Shown: positions 52,780-62,516, counted from the first letter of the stretch. The stretch is DNA of 64,000 nt from Pantoea sp. BAV 3049 (GCF_009765445.1 NZ_WHOY01000031.1:4514686-4578685), one strand, 5' to 3'. A program made the numbers and translations. The notes: generated by a model from the letters alone, not told the origin.

Positions 52780-54162
52780 TTATCTGGCATCTTGCTCAGG
52801 GGGGATCTCTTTCAACTGAAAGCGCTGGATCTTGCCGACCATAAACAGATAGCAAAGCACCACCACTACCGCATGAGCGACCACGAACAGCAGGACGCCG
52901 TTGAACGAATGGGTCGCCTGCAGAATAAAGCCGATGGCGATAGGGGTGGTGATACTGGAGGCATTGCTGAAGGTATTCAGCACGCTGCCTGACAGGCCGG
53001 AAATCTGCGACGGCGCGGTGTCGGCGTTGACCGTCCATCCCATGCCACCAATACCTTTGCCGAGGAAAGAGAGCGCCATAATAAAGACCACCGCGCTTTC
53101 GGAAGAGGTATAGTTACACAGCACCATCACCGTACAGAGCACCATGCCGCTGACAATCGGGATTTTGCGCGCCACGGAAACGGAGGTGCCGCGCTTAATC
53201 AGCAGATCGGATACAAACCCGCCCAGCAAGCCGCCGAGGAAGCCACAAATCGCCGGAACCGCGGCCACCATGCCCGCCTTCATAATGTTCATGTGCTTTT
53301 CCTGAACCAGATAGACCGGGAACCAGGTAATAAAGAAGAAGCCGATGGCGTTAAGGCAGTACTGCGCCAGATAGATACCCAGCATCATCCGGCTGGTCAG
53401 CAGCTGTTTCAGGTAGCCCAGATGCGGGCCTTTCTGGTCTGCACGCCCGCCGCCATCCATGTCCACCAGCGCACCGCCGCTGGTCATGTACTCCAGCTCC
53501 GCGTCATTGACTTTGGGATGATCTTTCGGGTTGTGGATCCACTTTTTCCAGACTGGCAGAAACGCTATCCCCAGCAGGCCCATCACGGTAAAGGCGGCGT
53601 GCCAGCCGTAGCTGTGGATCAGCCAGCCCATCAGCGGCGCAAAGAACACGGTGGAGCCATATTGCGCCGAGTTAAAGATGGCGGCAGCGGTGCCACGTTC
53701 CGCAGCAGGGAACCAGGCGGCGACAATCCGGCTGTTGGCAGGGAAAGAGGGGGCTTCTGAGCCGCCGACCAGGAAGCGCAGCACAAACAGCACTGCCACT
53801 GCCGCCGCGCCGGTCACGAAGCCTGCCAGCCCGGTCATCAGGGTGAACAGTGACCAGAAAAAGATGCTGAAAGCATAGATTTTTTTCGAGCCAAAGCGGT
53901 CAAGCAGCCATCCGCCGGGCAGCTGAAAAATCACGTAGGCCCAGCCGAAGGCGGAGAAGATAAAGCCCATATCCACCGGGCTGAGGCCCAGCTCGTTCGC
54001 CATACTGGGGCCGGCGAGGGAGATGGTGGCCCGGTCGGCGTAATTAATCAGCGTGATAAAGAACAGCACAAAAACCACTACCCAGCGGGTATTGGTCTTT
54101 TTTGCTGTCAGTGCGCCTTCCGTCAGCGGAAAAACTTTCTGGTCACCCTGCTGCTGATGCAT
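52780..54162 (-). CDS. MFS anion:cation symporter, hexuronate/glucarate/galactonate type
   Basis: 460 aa from ATG 54162 (AAGGGG upstream); first gene of the operon. ACS-family features: VFVLFFITLINYADRATISL, the long helix 1-2 region GFIFSAFGWAYVIFQLPGGW, LDRFGSKKIYAFSIFFWSLF and FLVGGSEAPSFPANSRIVAA. This family imports organic anions such as glucarate, galactonate or hexuronates with protons. It defines the operon as sugar-acid uptake and breakdown. Confidence 0.88.
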   Translation of the reverse strand: MHQQQGDQKVFPLTEGALTAKKTNTRWVVVFVLFFITLINYADRATISLAGPSMANELGLSPVDMGFIFSAFGWAYVIFQLPGGWLLDRFGSKKIYAFSIFFWSLFTLMTGLAGFVTGAAAVAVLFVLRFLVGGSEAPSFPANSRIVAAWFPAAERGTAAAIFNSAQYGSTVFFAPLMGWLIHSYGWHAAFTVMGLLGIAFLPVWKKWIHNPKDHPKVNDAELEYMTSGGALVDMDGGGRADQKGPHLGYLKQLLTSRMMLGIYLAQYCLNAIGFFFITWFPVYLVQEKHMNIMKAGMVAAVPAICGFLGGLLGGFVSDLLIKRGTSVSVARKIPIVSGMVLCTVMVLCNYTSSESAVVFIMALSFLGKGIGGMGWTVNADTAPSQISGLSGSVLNTFSNASSITTPIAIGFILQATHSFNGVLLFVVAHAVVVVLCYLFMVGKIQRFQLKEIPPEQDAR

Positions 54163-54352
54163 AGCGGAACCCCTTGTCTGATAACGCCTGGTGGCATTGT
54201 TAATGTGTTGCATTTAATTTGTATATGAATTGTACACAACGTAGAAGGGGCGGATTTTCACGTCAAGCAACGAGGCAAAGCAGATCGGGGTTCTGTGAGG
54301 CTGAACACGAAACGAGCAGGATAAAGGCGTTGTGAAGTGGAGTCTGATGCAG

Positions 54353-54375
54353 GCGGGCAGCCTGAAACTGCCCGC
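54353..54375 (-). terminator. hairpin at the 3' end of the PBP2-like gene
   Basis: GCGGGCAG / CTGCCCGC, 8-bp arms with loop CCTGAAA, starting at the stop codon of the minus-strand PBP2-like gene. No good T tract follows, so terminator strength is uncertain. Confidence 0.5.
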
Positions 54376-56270
54376 TACTGTGCTGTGATATTACTGGAAG
54401 GATCGGCGGTCACCGGCATCGGTGCGACGTCAGGTGGCAGGAAGATATGGTCAAGAATATTCCTTGCCAGCGGCGCAGCGGTTACACCGTTAACTCCACC
54501 GTTTTCCAGGATCAATGCCATCGCCACCTTAGGATTATTGAACGGCGCAAAGGCAGTATAGAAAATATGGTCGCGCAGACGCTGCGGGATCATCTTAGCG
54601 TTATAGACCTGGTTCTGCTTCAGACCAAATACCTGCGAGGTGCCACTTTTCGCCGCGATGCCGTAAGGCGCGGTATGAAAATACTTATAACCGGTGCCGT
54701 TTGGCGCATTCGCCATACCAAACATCGCATGGCGTACCAGGCTCCAGTAAGGCGAGTTGGCATCACCAATCTGCTGGGCAGGGATTGTCTGCTTCCACGG
54801 CACCACTTCTTTGCCCTGTTTCTCTTCGTACATCAGGTGTGGCTGGATCACCCGGCCATTGTTGATCAGCGTATCCAGCGCCTTCACCATCTGGATCGGT
54901 GTGGCAATCCAGTAGCCCTGGCCGATCCCCACCGAGACGGTATCCCCCTGATACCAGCCTTTTTTATGCACTTTCTGCTTCCATTCCCGGCTTGGCAACA
55001 GCCCGTTGTACTCTTCGTTCAGGTCGATGCCGGTAGACTTACCGTAACCGAACTGGCTGAGCATGGTGTGAATACGGTCAATGCCCATCATAAACGCCAC
55101 CTGATAGAAAAAGGTGTCCGCTGACTCCTCAATCGCCCGGGTGACATCCAGCATGCCGTGGCCGGATTTTTTCCAGTCGCGATACTTGCGCTGGGTGCCC
55201 GGCAGTGTCCATGTGGAAGCGCCAAAGAAGGAGGTTGAAGGCGTGATCACGTGGGTTAACAGCGCCGACATCGCCATATAAGGCTTAACGGTGGAAGCCG
55301 GTGGATAAAGTCCCTGGGTGACGCGATTAATCAACGGCAGATCTTTATTCCCCAGCAGCTCTTTATATGCCTTATAGCTGATGCCCTTCACAAACGGATT
55401 GGGATCGTAACTGGGGCTGGAAACCATTGCCAATACTTCGCCATCTTTGGGGTTTTCGATCAGCACCGCGGCACGCTGCCCGACCAGCTGGGTTTCAACA
55501 TACTGCTGCAGGTGCAGATCCAGCGTCAGATAAATATTTTTACCCGCAACCGGAGGGACTTCTTTCAGTACGCGGATCACCCGGCCATGGTTATCCACTT
55601 CCACTTCCTGATAACCCGTTTTGCCGTGCAGCACCGATTCATAATAGCCCTCGATGCCCTGCTTACCGATATTGTGATCGGCGGCGTAGTTCTCACCGAT
55701 ACCTTCTTTGTCCAGCCGTTTAAAATCGTTATCGTTGATTTTAGAGACGTAGCCGACCACATGCGCCAGGTCAGGACCGTAAGGATACTGGCGATCTTCG
55801 TAGCTGTTGATATCCACGCCGGTGAACTTGTACTGGTTCACCGAGAAGCGGGCGACTTCTTCATCAGTCAGCTCGGTTTTCAGTACCACTGGCTTGTAGC
55901 GGCTGTTGGCGTGCAGCGCACGGGTAAAAGTATCGATATCGTCTGGAGAGAGATCGACAATGGGTGCCAGCTGGCCCAGCAATGCCTTCATATCCTGGAC
56001 TTTGTACGGCAGGATCTCGATGTCATACCAGGTGACGTTTTTAACCAGTGGAATGCCATTGCGGTCGAAGATGATGCCGCGCGTTGGCGCAATAGGGATC
56101 ATCTTGATGTCGTTCTGGTTAGAACGTGTCTGATAATACTGATTTTGCTCGATCTGCAGATGCCAGAGATTCACCACCAACGTGACGAATCCTGCCAGTA
56201 CTACCCCAAAGGCGACTAAAGCCCTGCGAACAAACAGCCTCTCTTCTTCTTCAAAATCTCTGAATTTCAT
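54375..56270 (-). CDS. mrdA: second penicillin-binding protein 2 (MrdA-like transpeptidase)
   Basis: 631 aa, same length as E. coli PBP2 (633). Short cytoplasmic tail, one TM helix (ALVAFGVVLAGFVTLVVNLW), dimerisation domain with APTRGIIFDRNGIPLVKN, transpeptidase with YPPASTVKPY (S-x-x-K, about residue 325), EESADTFFYQVAF (S-x-D in place of S-x-N, as in PBP2) and AAKSGTSQVFGL (K-S-G-T). It is not next to rlmH, mrdB or rlpA as the housekeeping mrdA is, and differs clearly from the E. coli sequence through the head domain, so I infer a paralogue like the PBP2SAL proteins of Salmonella, which act at acid pH. Monocistronic. Confidence 0.85.
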   Translation of the reverse strand: MKFRDFEEEERLFVRRALVAFGVVLAGFVTLVVNLWHLQIEQNQYYQTRSNQNDIKMIPIAPTRGIIFDRNGIPLVKNVTWYDIEILPYKVQDMKALLGQLAPIVDLSPDDIDTFTRALHANSRYKPVVLKTELTDEEVARFSVNQYKFTGVDINSYEDRQYPYGPDLAHVVGYVSKINDNDFKRLDKEGIGENYAADHNIGKQGIEGYYESVLHGKTGYQEVEVDNHGRVIRVLKEVPPVAGKNIYLTLDLHLQQYVETQLVGQRAAVLIENPKDGEVLAMVSSPSYDPNPFVKGISYKAYKELLGNKDLPLINRVTQGLYPPASTVKPYMAMSALLTHVITPSTSFFGASTWTLPGTQRKYRDWKKSGHGMLDVTRAIEESADTFFYQVAFMMGIDRIHTMLSQFGYGKSTGIDLNEEYNGLLPSREWKQKVHKKGWYQGDTVSVGIGQGYWIATPIQMVKALDTLINNGRVIQPHLMYEEKQGKEVVPWKQTIPAQQIGDANSPYWSLVRHAMFGMANAPNGTGYKYFHTAPYGIAAKSGTSQVFGLKQNQVYNAKMIPQRLRDHIFYTAFAPFNNPKVAMALILENGGVNGVTAAPLARNILDHIFLPPDVAPMPVTADPSSNITAQ

Positions 56271-56451
56271 TACCGGGCAATCGCGTTATTATTTTTCATT
56301 TTCCTGCTTAATGATAAAGATTACGCAACAAATCACGACCCGAAAGATGCATCCCGGGCCGTTAAAGTGTGACATTTGTTGAAGATGTAACAAGGTGAGT
56401 CATTATGAGCGGTCTGTTGTGCGGCAGAGTCAGCCCTGGCGGAAATACGTC

Positions 56452-56930
56452 TCAGAGCGCTTGCGGCGTCTGGAAGTGCTGCTTCAGAAAGCTGACGGCC
56501 TCTACTGCCCGGCTGGATAAAGGCCACTCCGCGCGATGGATCAGCCAGATGGTATCCATCACCGGTGCTCCGCACTCCACCACGCTGATCTCCTGCTGGC
56601 GTGAAAAGGCCAGACGCGCAAACTGAGGGATGACCGCAAAACCCAACCCCCGGGCCACGGGTTCAAGGAACAGGCTGACCTGGTTACTGAAGCCGCGCTG
56701 AGGCAGATTGCGGATGCCAGGGTTGCCGGGAAACCGACGGCTGAGCAGACGGGTGGCCATCGGATGCCCGTCCGGGTGATCGATAAAGCCGATACGCTCC
56801 AGATCCTGCCAGCTATGCACCTCCTCTCCGCGTGGGATCACCAGCTCCAGCGGCCGTTTGCTGCGCAGGATCAGCGGCCCGAGTTGCTGTTCCAGATGCC
56901 GGATATGCTGGCTGACCGCACGCTTTGGCG
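56452..56930 (-). pseudogene. LysR-family regulator remnant with missing N-terminus and internal gap
   Basis: The minus strand encodes the end of a LysR HTH (RAVSQHIRHLEQQLG), then jumps to a C-terminal effector-domain part (PLELVIPRGEEVHSWQDLER, VARGLGFAVIPQFARLAF). The region between, about 90 residues, is missing, and nothing upstream of RAVSQ is LysR-like: at about 56925 the sequence joins an oxidoreductase remnant on the other strand. The in-frame extension to 57198 is antisense of that gene and not real. Confidence 0.72.
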
Positions 56931-57331
56931 TAATTGAATATGATGGCCGCGATGAACAGACGCTGGAAGAAGCCATTACGCTGACCCGCCAGTTCCGCGC
57001 CGGTGGGCTGGATCTGCTCAGCGTCAGTGTCGGCTTCTCCACCCCGGATGCCACTATTCCCTGGGGACCGGCTTTTCTCGCTCCGATTGCTGAACGTGTC
57101 CGCCGTGAAGCCCAGATCCCGGTGGCTTCAGCCTGGGGGATTGACTCTCCGCTGATTGCTGACCAGACCATTGAAAACGGTGAGCTGGACCTGGTCATGG
57201 TGGGTAGGGCGCACCTCTCTAACCCGAACTGGCCCTATCAGGCAGCGCTGGCGCTGAAAAAGGAGCAGGCTTCCTGGGTGCTGCCTGCTCCTTATGCACA
57301 CTGGCTGGATCGTTATCGCGTCAGTGAATAG
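56921..57331 (+). pseudogene. NADH:flavin oxidoreductase (old yellow enzyme) 3' remnant
   Basis: About 136 codons that read as the C-terminal third of a YqjM-like old yellow enzyme: RFGVIEYDGRDEQTLEEAIT, RAGGLDLLSVSVGFSTPDAT, ELDLVMVGRAHLSNPNWPYQ with the FMN-phosphate GRA motif. The N-terminal two thirds, including FMN and substrate-binding residues, are absent. It was probably divergent from the adjacent LysR gene before a deletion removed the start of both. Confidence 0.78.
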
Positions 57332-57354
57332 CTTCTGACCTTCTCAGGCGGGTG

Positions 57355-57957
57355 TCAGCGCTCCCTGCCTGGTCCCGCAGGTAAACAGTTGAATCTGGCA
57401 TAAAGATTGATGATCTGCCGGTAGCAAAGCAGCGACATATCGTTGAGCCGGGACATGCCCAGTTTACGAAACGCATTCTGCTTATGGGAGCTGATGGTTT
57501 TCGCCGACAGGTTTAGTTTGCGGGAAATAAAATGGGGCGAGCGCCCGCCCGCCAGCTCCCGCAGCACGATATTTTCTTTTCTGGAAAGATGCTCAGTCTG
57601 ATTGCGGTCATTACTGGTCAACTGTTTCAGCAGCGGCAGGATTTTTTTAAACGGACATTTTTTAGAAATGAGCCAGTACGGATGAAAACCGCTATATTCT
57701 CCCTGCAGAGGCAAATCGACCACAAAAACAACATTTACGTTGAAATAACGGGTATGGCAGGTAATTTGGGGGGACTGGAAATGACAGGAGTAATTCACAT
57801 CAACAATAACAATATCTTCTTGTCTGAAAGTGCAATAATAAAAAAGCAGTAAGCCACTCTCATAATTAAACACTTTCATCTCTGTACCGCTGGCGGCCAT
57901 AACGCTTTTGAGTCCACTGACAAAAAATTTGTCATCAGAAATAATATAGATGCACAT
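57355..57957 (-). CDS. LuxR-type HTH regulator with degenerate receiver, fimbria-linked
   Basis: 200 aa. N-terminal ~115 residues are receiver-like (CIYIISDDKFFVSGLKSVMA, DIVIVDVNY with a possible Asp) but poorly conserved, lacking the usual Thr/Lys context. The C-terminal HTH is clear: LSRKENIVLRELAGGRSPHF, ISRKLNLSAKTISSHKQNAF. It resembles FimZ/FimW-type regulators found beside fimbrial operons. It lies 55 bp downstream of the adhesin gene on the same strand and may be part of the operon. Confidence 0.78.
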   Translation of the reverse strand: MCIYIISDDKFFVSGLKSVMAASGTEMKVFNYESGLLLFYYCTFRQEDIVIVDVNYSCHFQSPQITCHTRYFNVNVVFVVDLPLQGEYSGFHPYWLISKKCPFKKILPLLKQLTSNDRNQTEHLSRKENIVLRELAGGRSPHFISRKLNLSAKTISSHKQNAFRKLGMSRLNDMSLLCYRQIINLYARFNCLPAGPGRER

Positions 57958-58012
57958 AATTCCCTCTGCTATTGATTATCCATAAACATGCGGTGGGGCT
58001 GCTGGTTTTCGT

Positions 58013-59119
58013 TCAGTAATAATAAATAGTGAACGTGGCGGTCGCTTCTGCTTTACCCGGAGTGACCTGCGGTGCAGTCTGAATATAGCGGGCTACAAGC
58101 GGTACTGACTGCTGAGCCGCGCCATTATCCGGCAGGGTGAACAACCGGCTGACACCAAAGGTAACCGGTTGGGGTGAGGGATCGCTTTTCTCTCCCCATG
58201 CGAGCTGAATGCCGATGCCAGTAGCGCTTTCCTTGCTACTTCTGAGGCCCATAATGCCCAACCCGCTGTCGAGGATTTGGGTATTAGGGGAAAGCGTCAC
58301 GCTGATGCTGTTACTGATTTTCCTCCCTTGTATCATCTGGCCATTCGCGTCAACGCCGCTGCCGACCATGCCATAAAACCGGGGGCAGCCAGTCAGCTTA
58401 ATAGAAGCATCCTGCCACGGACTGACACTGCCGTTACTTTTAAAAGTGTTTGAAATCTCATAGCTACCCATCGGAACGGAAACATCCGGTGTGGTACATG
58501 TTCTTGATACAATGTTAATAGTGCCGGAAAAACTCAGGCTGCCAATATTAACCTGAGGCTGGCCAACCGAATAAAAGTTGTAATTGACCTTCGGTAAACG
58601 TTCTCCGCCAATGCTGCCCGGTATAATAACGCCGGTTTTAATTAATACAATGTCAAATTCAATTCCCGGTTGGGGTGTCCATGTGGAATCATTATTTTGC
58701 TGCAAACTGGTCAGTGGGTAATTAAAGGGGACCGTATATTGCGTACTGTTCCAGGCATACACCGCCATCCCGATACCGGGTACTTCTGTCTGATAAACTG
58801 TTCCAGCAGGGAAAGTGCTGTCAGACCAGTCAGAGACACGGCCTGAACCGCTGAATTCTCCAATGATCGCGGGTTGATCGGGGCCGGCGCTGTTGTCACA
58901 GTCAATCATCATCGGGCTGCCGGGCCTGAAGTGTTGACGATAAATAATGGTTCCGTTGCTGGCATCCGGACCGATGGTCAGAGCGCTGCTTTGCAGAGGT
59001 AAAACGGCGGCATGCAGCGCCGAATCCCTGATCCCGCAGGCCGCCAGCAGGGAGGAGGAATAGCCTGCCAGTAGCAGGGCGGAGAGGACCAGAATCTCAG
59101 GTCTGATAAGGTTTTTCAT
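58013..59119 (-). CDS. fimbrial tip adhesin
   Basis: 368 aa. Signal peptide (LVLSALLLAGYSSSLLA), a lectin-like N-terminal domain (about residues 25-200), then a C-terminal pilin domain that starts near GSLSFSGTINIVSRTCTTPD and ends FTIYYY with the alternating hydrophobic strand that binds the chaperone. Two-domain build and last structural position mark it as the tip adhesin. Receptor specificity is unknown. Confidence 0.8.
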   Translation of the reverse strand: MKNLIRPEILVLSALLLAGYSSSLLAACGIRDSALHAAVLPLQSSALTIGPDASNGTIIYRQHFRPGSPMMIDCDNSAGPDQPAIIGEFSGSGRVSDWSDSTFPAGTVYQTEVPGIGMAVYAWNSTQYTVPFNYPLTSLQQNNDSTWTPQPGIEFDIVLIKTGVIIPGSIGGERLPKVNYNFYSVGQPQVNIGSLSFSGTINIVSRTCTTPDVSVPMGSYEISNTFKSNGSVSPWQDASIKLTGCPRFYGMVGSGVDANGQMIQGRKISNSISVTLSPNTQILDSGLGIMGLRSSKESATGIGIQLAWGEKSDPSPQPVTFGVSRLFTLPDNGAAQQSVPLVARYIQTAPQVTPGKAEATATFTIYYY

Positions 59120-59160
59120 GCTTAAATTCCTCGTTTATTCAGCTAGTTAACTGGCGGTAG

Positions 59161-61737
59161 TTAACGGACTGCCGGTCCCGGTTTTTCGCATGGACTGTCG
59201 AAACGCTGCAGGCGTGGAGAGCGGGCTTTTTCAGCAGGCTGCAGGAGATAGTTCACCGTGCAGTAGCCGTCCTGACCTTCTCCCCACTTCACCCTGAGCT
59301 GCCCCTGCATTTCGCTGACCCGGACATAAATCTGTCCTGCCTGGCCCACTGACCCCAGAGGGGTTCCGTCGCTGTCACTGATCTCTGCACCAAATCGCAC
59401 CGGTTCTCCGTCATAAAGAGCATTGATCAGCAGCGGAGTGCCCTGGCGGGTGGCGTACTTCACTGCCACCACTGCGCCGGAGCGAGGGACAACCTGCTGG
59501 GTGGTGTTTTCCAGCTCAACCTCACTGGAAGCGCCGACGGGATCGATGCTGACTTCATTAATCTGATAGGCATCCAGATAAGGCACGGCGGCAAATCCGG
59601 CATGGTCAACGTAAATGCCCGGATACGAAGAGACCCTGGCACCCTCGGCTCCACGAGCTTCGACAAGGGCAAAGGTGTCTGAGGTGTAAGGCGTCAGGGT
59701 AAGGCCGCCCGCATGGGCCAGCACCGTCCCGCTGAGGCTGAGCGTGCCGCTCTGATAGCCGGTACCCTTGCTGAGAGAACTGCTGATGGAGGCCAGCTGG
59801 CTGCGATAGCTGCCGGTAACAGATCCCATACTGCTACCCGCAGCGGTTCTGGCAGCGGTTACGCCATAGCTGAAGGGGTTATCCCTGCCCACCGAGCCTG
59901 AGACAGTGGCCTGTTCGGCATAGCGCCCGCTGCCGTCACGGGTCAAATCAACCCGGAGCTGCGGCACTGAATGCGTGTCGCTCCTGCCCAGAGGGAAACT
60001 GAAATTCAGCAGATAGTTATCTTCTGCAATCCCGGTGGAGGACCAGGTCCGGTTGGCGCTCAGCCCCCAGCTGAGTGGGCCGAATCTGTTGCTGTAGCTG
60101 AGCTGGAACTGACGAGTATTGCCATCCCGGTTCCAGTAATCCTGCTGGTAGCCGCTGAAGGTGAACTGGCCAAAACCGTCCGGCAGCGTCTGGATGGCGG
60201 TCAGCATCAGCCGCTGTCTGGCACGCCAGGCCAGCGCGGAGAACCGATCGCTTGCAAACGCTTCACGGTCTTGCAGAGTACTCAGCAAATCCTGGTAGCC
60301 TTTAGTGGAGAACCGCCAGGCAGACAGGGAAAGGTTGCTGTTGGTGGCCTCAATGATTTTGCTGTAGCTGAGGCGATAGCTCTCACCGCCGGAGGCCTGC
60401 TGGCTGCCTGGCAGTGGGGCGGTATCGCGGGAATGTGTGACATCCAGCGCAAATGCTCCCACCTCTGTCCCTATCGCCGCTCCCAGCTGCAGCGCGGCAT
60501 AACGATCGCTGAGCTGCAGACCACCCCAGCCCGTGACGGCATTGCTGATACCCTGTTGCCAGCTGGCCTGCCACAGGGCCGGATGACTGCGCAGGCTGCT
60601 GCTGCGAATTTTTCCGGCGGTGAAGTCATAGCGGTAATTGCCCGGTCGCAACAGCTGAGCAATGGCGGAGTAAGGCACGCTGAAATTTTGCTCCGTTCCG
60701 TCCGATTCATGGACCGTGACGGCCAGATCGCTGCCATAGCCAGCAGGATAGAGGTCGTTAATCAGAAACTCTCCGGGAGAGACGGTTGTTTCATAAATCA
60801 GCCGGTCGTTCTGCCGGACGCTGACGCGGGCTGTTGTCCGCGCAATGCCCCGAATTTCTGGCGCGTAGCCACGAAGGGCGTCAGGCAGCATGCGGTCATC
60901 GCTGGCAAGCTGGACTCCGGTAAAGGGCAGGGTATCGAAGATCTCACCCGGCGTGGAGGTCTGGCCTGCCAGCATCCGGCCCTGCAGAAAAGGGACATCC
61001 CGCTGGACATAGGTGTTCAGCGAGCTGTAGCTGCCTTGCTGATGCTCCTGCCAGCTGGCGCTGCCGTTATGCCGCAGATACCAGCTACCAAGATTCAGCC
61101 CGGCATTAAGGGTGCCCCAGGCGGACTGATAAACTTCTCCCCGGCTTTCACTGCGCCAGGCACTGACGGTATAGCCCAGCGGCAGGGCGGGGATACCGCT
61201 GTCCCACAGGGAGGGATCGGTTGCCCCACGGGCGGTTCTGGTCAGGTAAATCTGCGGCACGTTAATATCCAGCCGCTGTTCATTGCTGTCATAAATCACC
61301 TGCGCCTGAGGGAATTTTTTCTGCAGATCGCTACAGGCTGAGGGCTTGTTTTCGTCGCTGAACAGACCCGGCGGGATCCTGCTTGCGGCGAAGGGGATTT
61401 TTTTTAACAGGGATTGATCAAGGCAGGCATAAATTGAGCCGTCCGGGCGGGCGACCATGCGGATTTTATATTGTCCGGTTGTTCGGTTATTGATATAGAC
61501 CGCCGTGAGGTAAGTGCCGGGCATTGCCGCTGCGCTTTTGGCGAAGCGGCTCAGGTCAACGGAACTTTTGTCGCTGACATACAAAAATGAGTTATCAAAC
61601 TCAACGTCTTCCGCATCTGCAGGGGGGACGGAGGGCTGTTCAGTCGCCGCCGGGCCCGGGCAGGAAAAATGCACCAGAAAACAGAAAAGCAGCATCCGGG
61701 CTCCTTTTCTGCCCTTGCCTCGCAGGGAAGTTTTCAT
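59161..61737 (-). CDS. fimbrial usher, outer-membrane assembly protein
   Basis: 858 aa. Signal peptide at about residues 1-31, N-terminal chaperone-binding domain (DVEFDNSFLYVSDKSSVDLS), 24-strand barrel with plug (GYAPEIRGIARTTARVSVRQ; NDLYPAGYGSDLAVTVHESD) and C-terminal domains (GRDNPFSYGVTAARTAAGSS; RFGAEISDSDGTPLGSVGQA; GQIYVRVSE). Length and order match FimD/PapC. Secretes and assembles the subunits. Confidence 0.93.
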   Translation of the reverse strand: MKTSLRGKGRKGARMLLFCFLVHFSCPGPAATEQPSVPPADAEDVEFDNSFLYVSDKSSVDLSRFAKSAAAMPGTYLTAVYINNRTTGQYKIRMVARPDGSIYACLDQSLLKKIPFAASRIPPGLFSDENKPSACSDLQKKFPQAQVIYDSNEQRLDINVPQIYLTRTARGATDPSLWDSGIPALPLGYTVSAWRSESRGEVYQSAWGTLNAGLNLGSWYLRHNGSASWQEHQQGSYSSLNTYVQRDVPFLQGRMLAGQTSTPGEIFDTLPFTGVQLASDDRMLPDALRGYAPEIRGIARTTARVSVRQNDRLIYETTVSPGEFLINDLYPAGYGSDLAVTVHESDGTEQNFSVPYSAIAQLLRPGNYRYDFTAGKIRSSSLRSHPALWQASWQQGISNAVTGWGGLQLSDRYAALQLGAAIGTEVGAFALDVTHSRDTAPLPGSQQASGGESYRLSYSKIIEATNSNLSLSAWRFSTKGYQDLLSTLQDREAFASDRFSALAWRARQRLMLTAIQTLPDGFGQFTFSGYQQDYWNRDGNTRQFQLSYSNRFGPLSWGLSANRTWSSTGIAEDNYLLNFSFPLGRSDTHSVPQLRVDLTRDGSGRYAEQATVSGSVGRDNPFSYGVTAARTAAGSSMGSVTGSYRSQLASISSSLSKGTGYQSGTLSLSGTVLAHAGGLTLTPYTSDTFALVEARGAEGARVSSYPGIYVDHAGFAAVPYLDAYQINEVSIDPVGASSEVELENTTQQVVPRSGAVVAVKYATRQGTPLLINALYDGEPVRFGAEISDSDGTPLGSVGQAGQIYVRVSEMQGQLRVKWGEGQDGYCTVNYLLQPAEKARSPRLQRFDSPCEKPGPAVR

Positions 61738-61811
61738 TGAAATCCTTTTCAGAAAGCATCCAGGTCAGTCGTTGCCGTGACCGGGCGTTGGGACAGAAAT
61801 CATGCTGGCTG

Positions 61812-62516
61812 CTACTCCTGCAGCGTGGCGCTGAAATCGATGATTGCGCCAAAGTCATTGACGAATTCACCGTTAATTGTATCGCCCTGTTTGCCGGACA
61901 AATTGAAGGTCTGAGACTGAAATGGCGCGACCATTTTTCCGTCAACCTTTTTCCCGCCCAGTGTGATACTCGCCAGCGAAGCGTAATAAGGCGTGAGATT
62001 ACTGGCAGTAATTTGTCCATCGCGGGAATACCACTTCATGGTTTTCACCGTATCGCTGGCGTGACCTGACAGCCCGGCAGGACGGTAAAAAAACTTGATC
62101 CGGGTACGAAAGGCCATCTGCAGATAATTTGTCTCTTTAAGCAGCTTATTCTTCGCCGGAACTTCCAGCACGTTCAGCCAGAATAAAGTCTCCCGGTCTT
62201 CGGGTAAGGTTGGATCGGTCTGGCTGATGCGCAGAGTCTGTCCTTTACCGGCATCAATGCGGTTAAAGGGGGGAGTCAGAACAAAAGGAACGTGGATATT
62301 TTCCGGTTTGCTCTTCATATCGCCGTCGTCAAGCCAGCTTTGGATCAGCACCGGACGCTCGCCCATGTTGGTCACTTTAACGCTGACTTCACGGGAATCT
62401 GACGGATAGATAACCCTTGTCCCGCTGACCACAATGCTGGCAGATAGCAGGGGACTGAATAACGTAAAAAATATCGCACAACAGAGGGCGGGAGAGAATG
62501 AAATGATTTTATTCAT
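61812..62516 (-). CDS. periplasmic fimbrial chaperone
   Basis: 234 aa PapD-like protein. Signal peptide (ALCCAIFFTLFSPLLSAS), then VVSGTRVIYPSDSREVSVKV with the conserved Arg, RPVLIQSWLDDGD, PPFNRIDAGKGQTLRI and MAFRTRIKFFYRPAGL with the conserved Lys. Short F1-G1 loop, so of the FGS class. It caps subunits by donor-strand complementation. Confidence 0.93.
   Translation of the reverse strand: MNKIISFSPALCCAIFFTLFSPLLSASIVVSGTRVIYPSDSREVSVKVTNMGERPVLIQSWLDDGDMKSKPENIHVPFVLTPPFNRIDAGKGQTLRISQTDPTLPEDRETLFWLNVLEVPAKNKLLKETNYLQMAFRTRIKFFYRPAGLSGHASDTVKTMKWYSRDGQITASNLTPYYASLASITLGGKKVDGKMVAPFQSQTFNLSGKQGDTINGEFVNDFGAIIDFSATLQE

Noticed and set aside
54375..56270. Possibility that this is the housekeeping mrdA
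   Set aside because: The normal neighbours (rlmH, mrdB, rlpA) are absent and the head domain differs clearly from E. coli PBP2 as I recall it; kept as a paralogue, pending a genome check.
56931..57198. In-frame upstream extension of the LysR remnant
   Set aside because: This part is the complement of the old yellow enzyme remnant, so it is not LysR sequence.
59971..61341. 456-codon open frame antisense to the usher
   Set aside because: Antisense to a well-supported usher; composition typical of a shadow frame.
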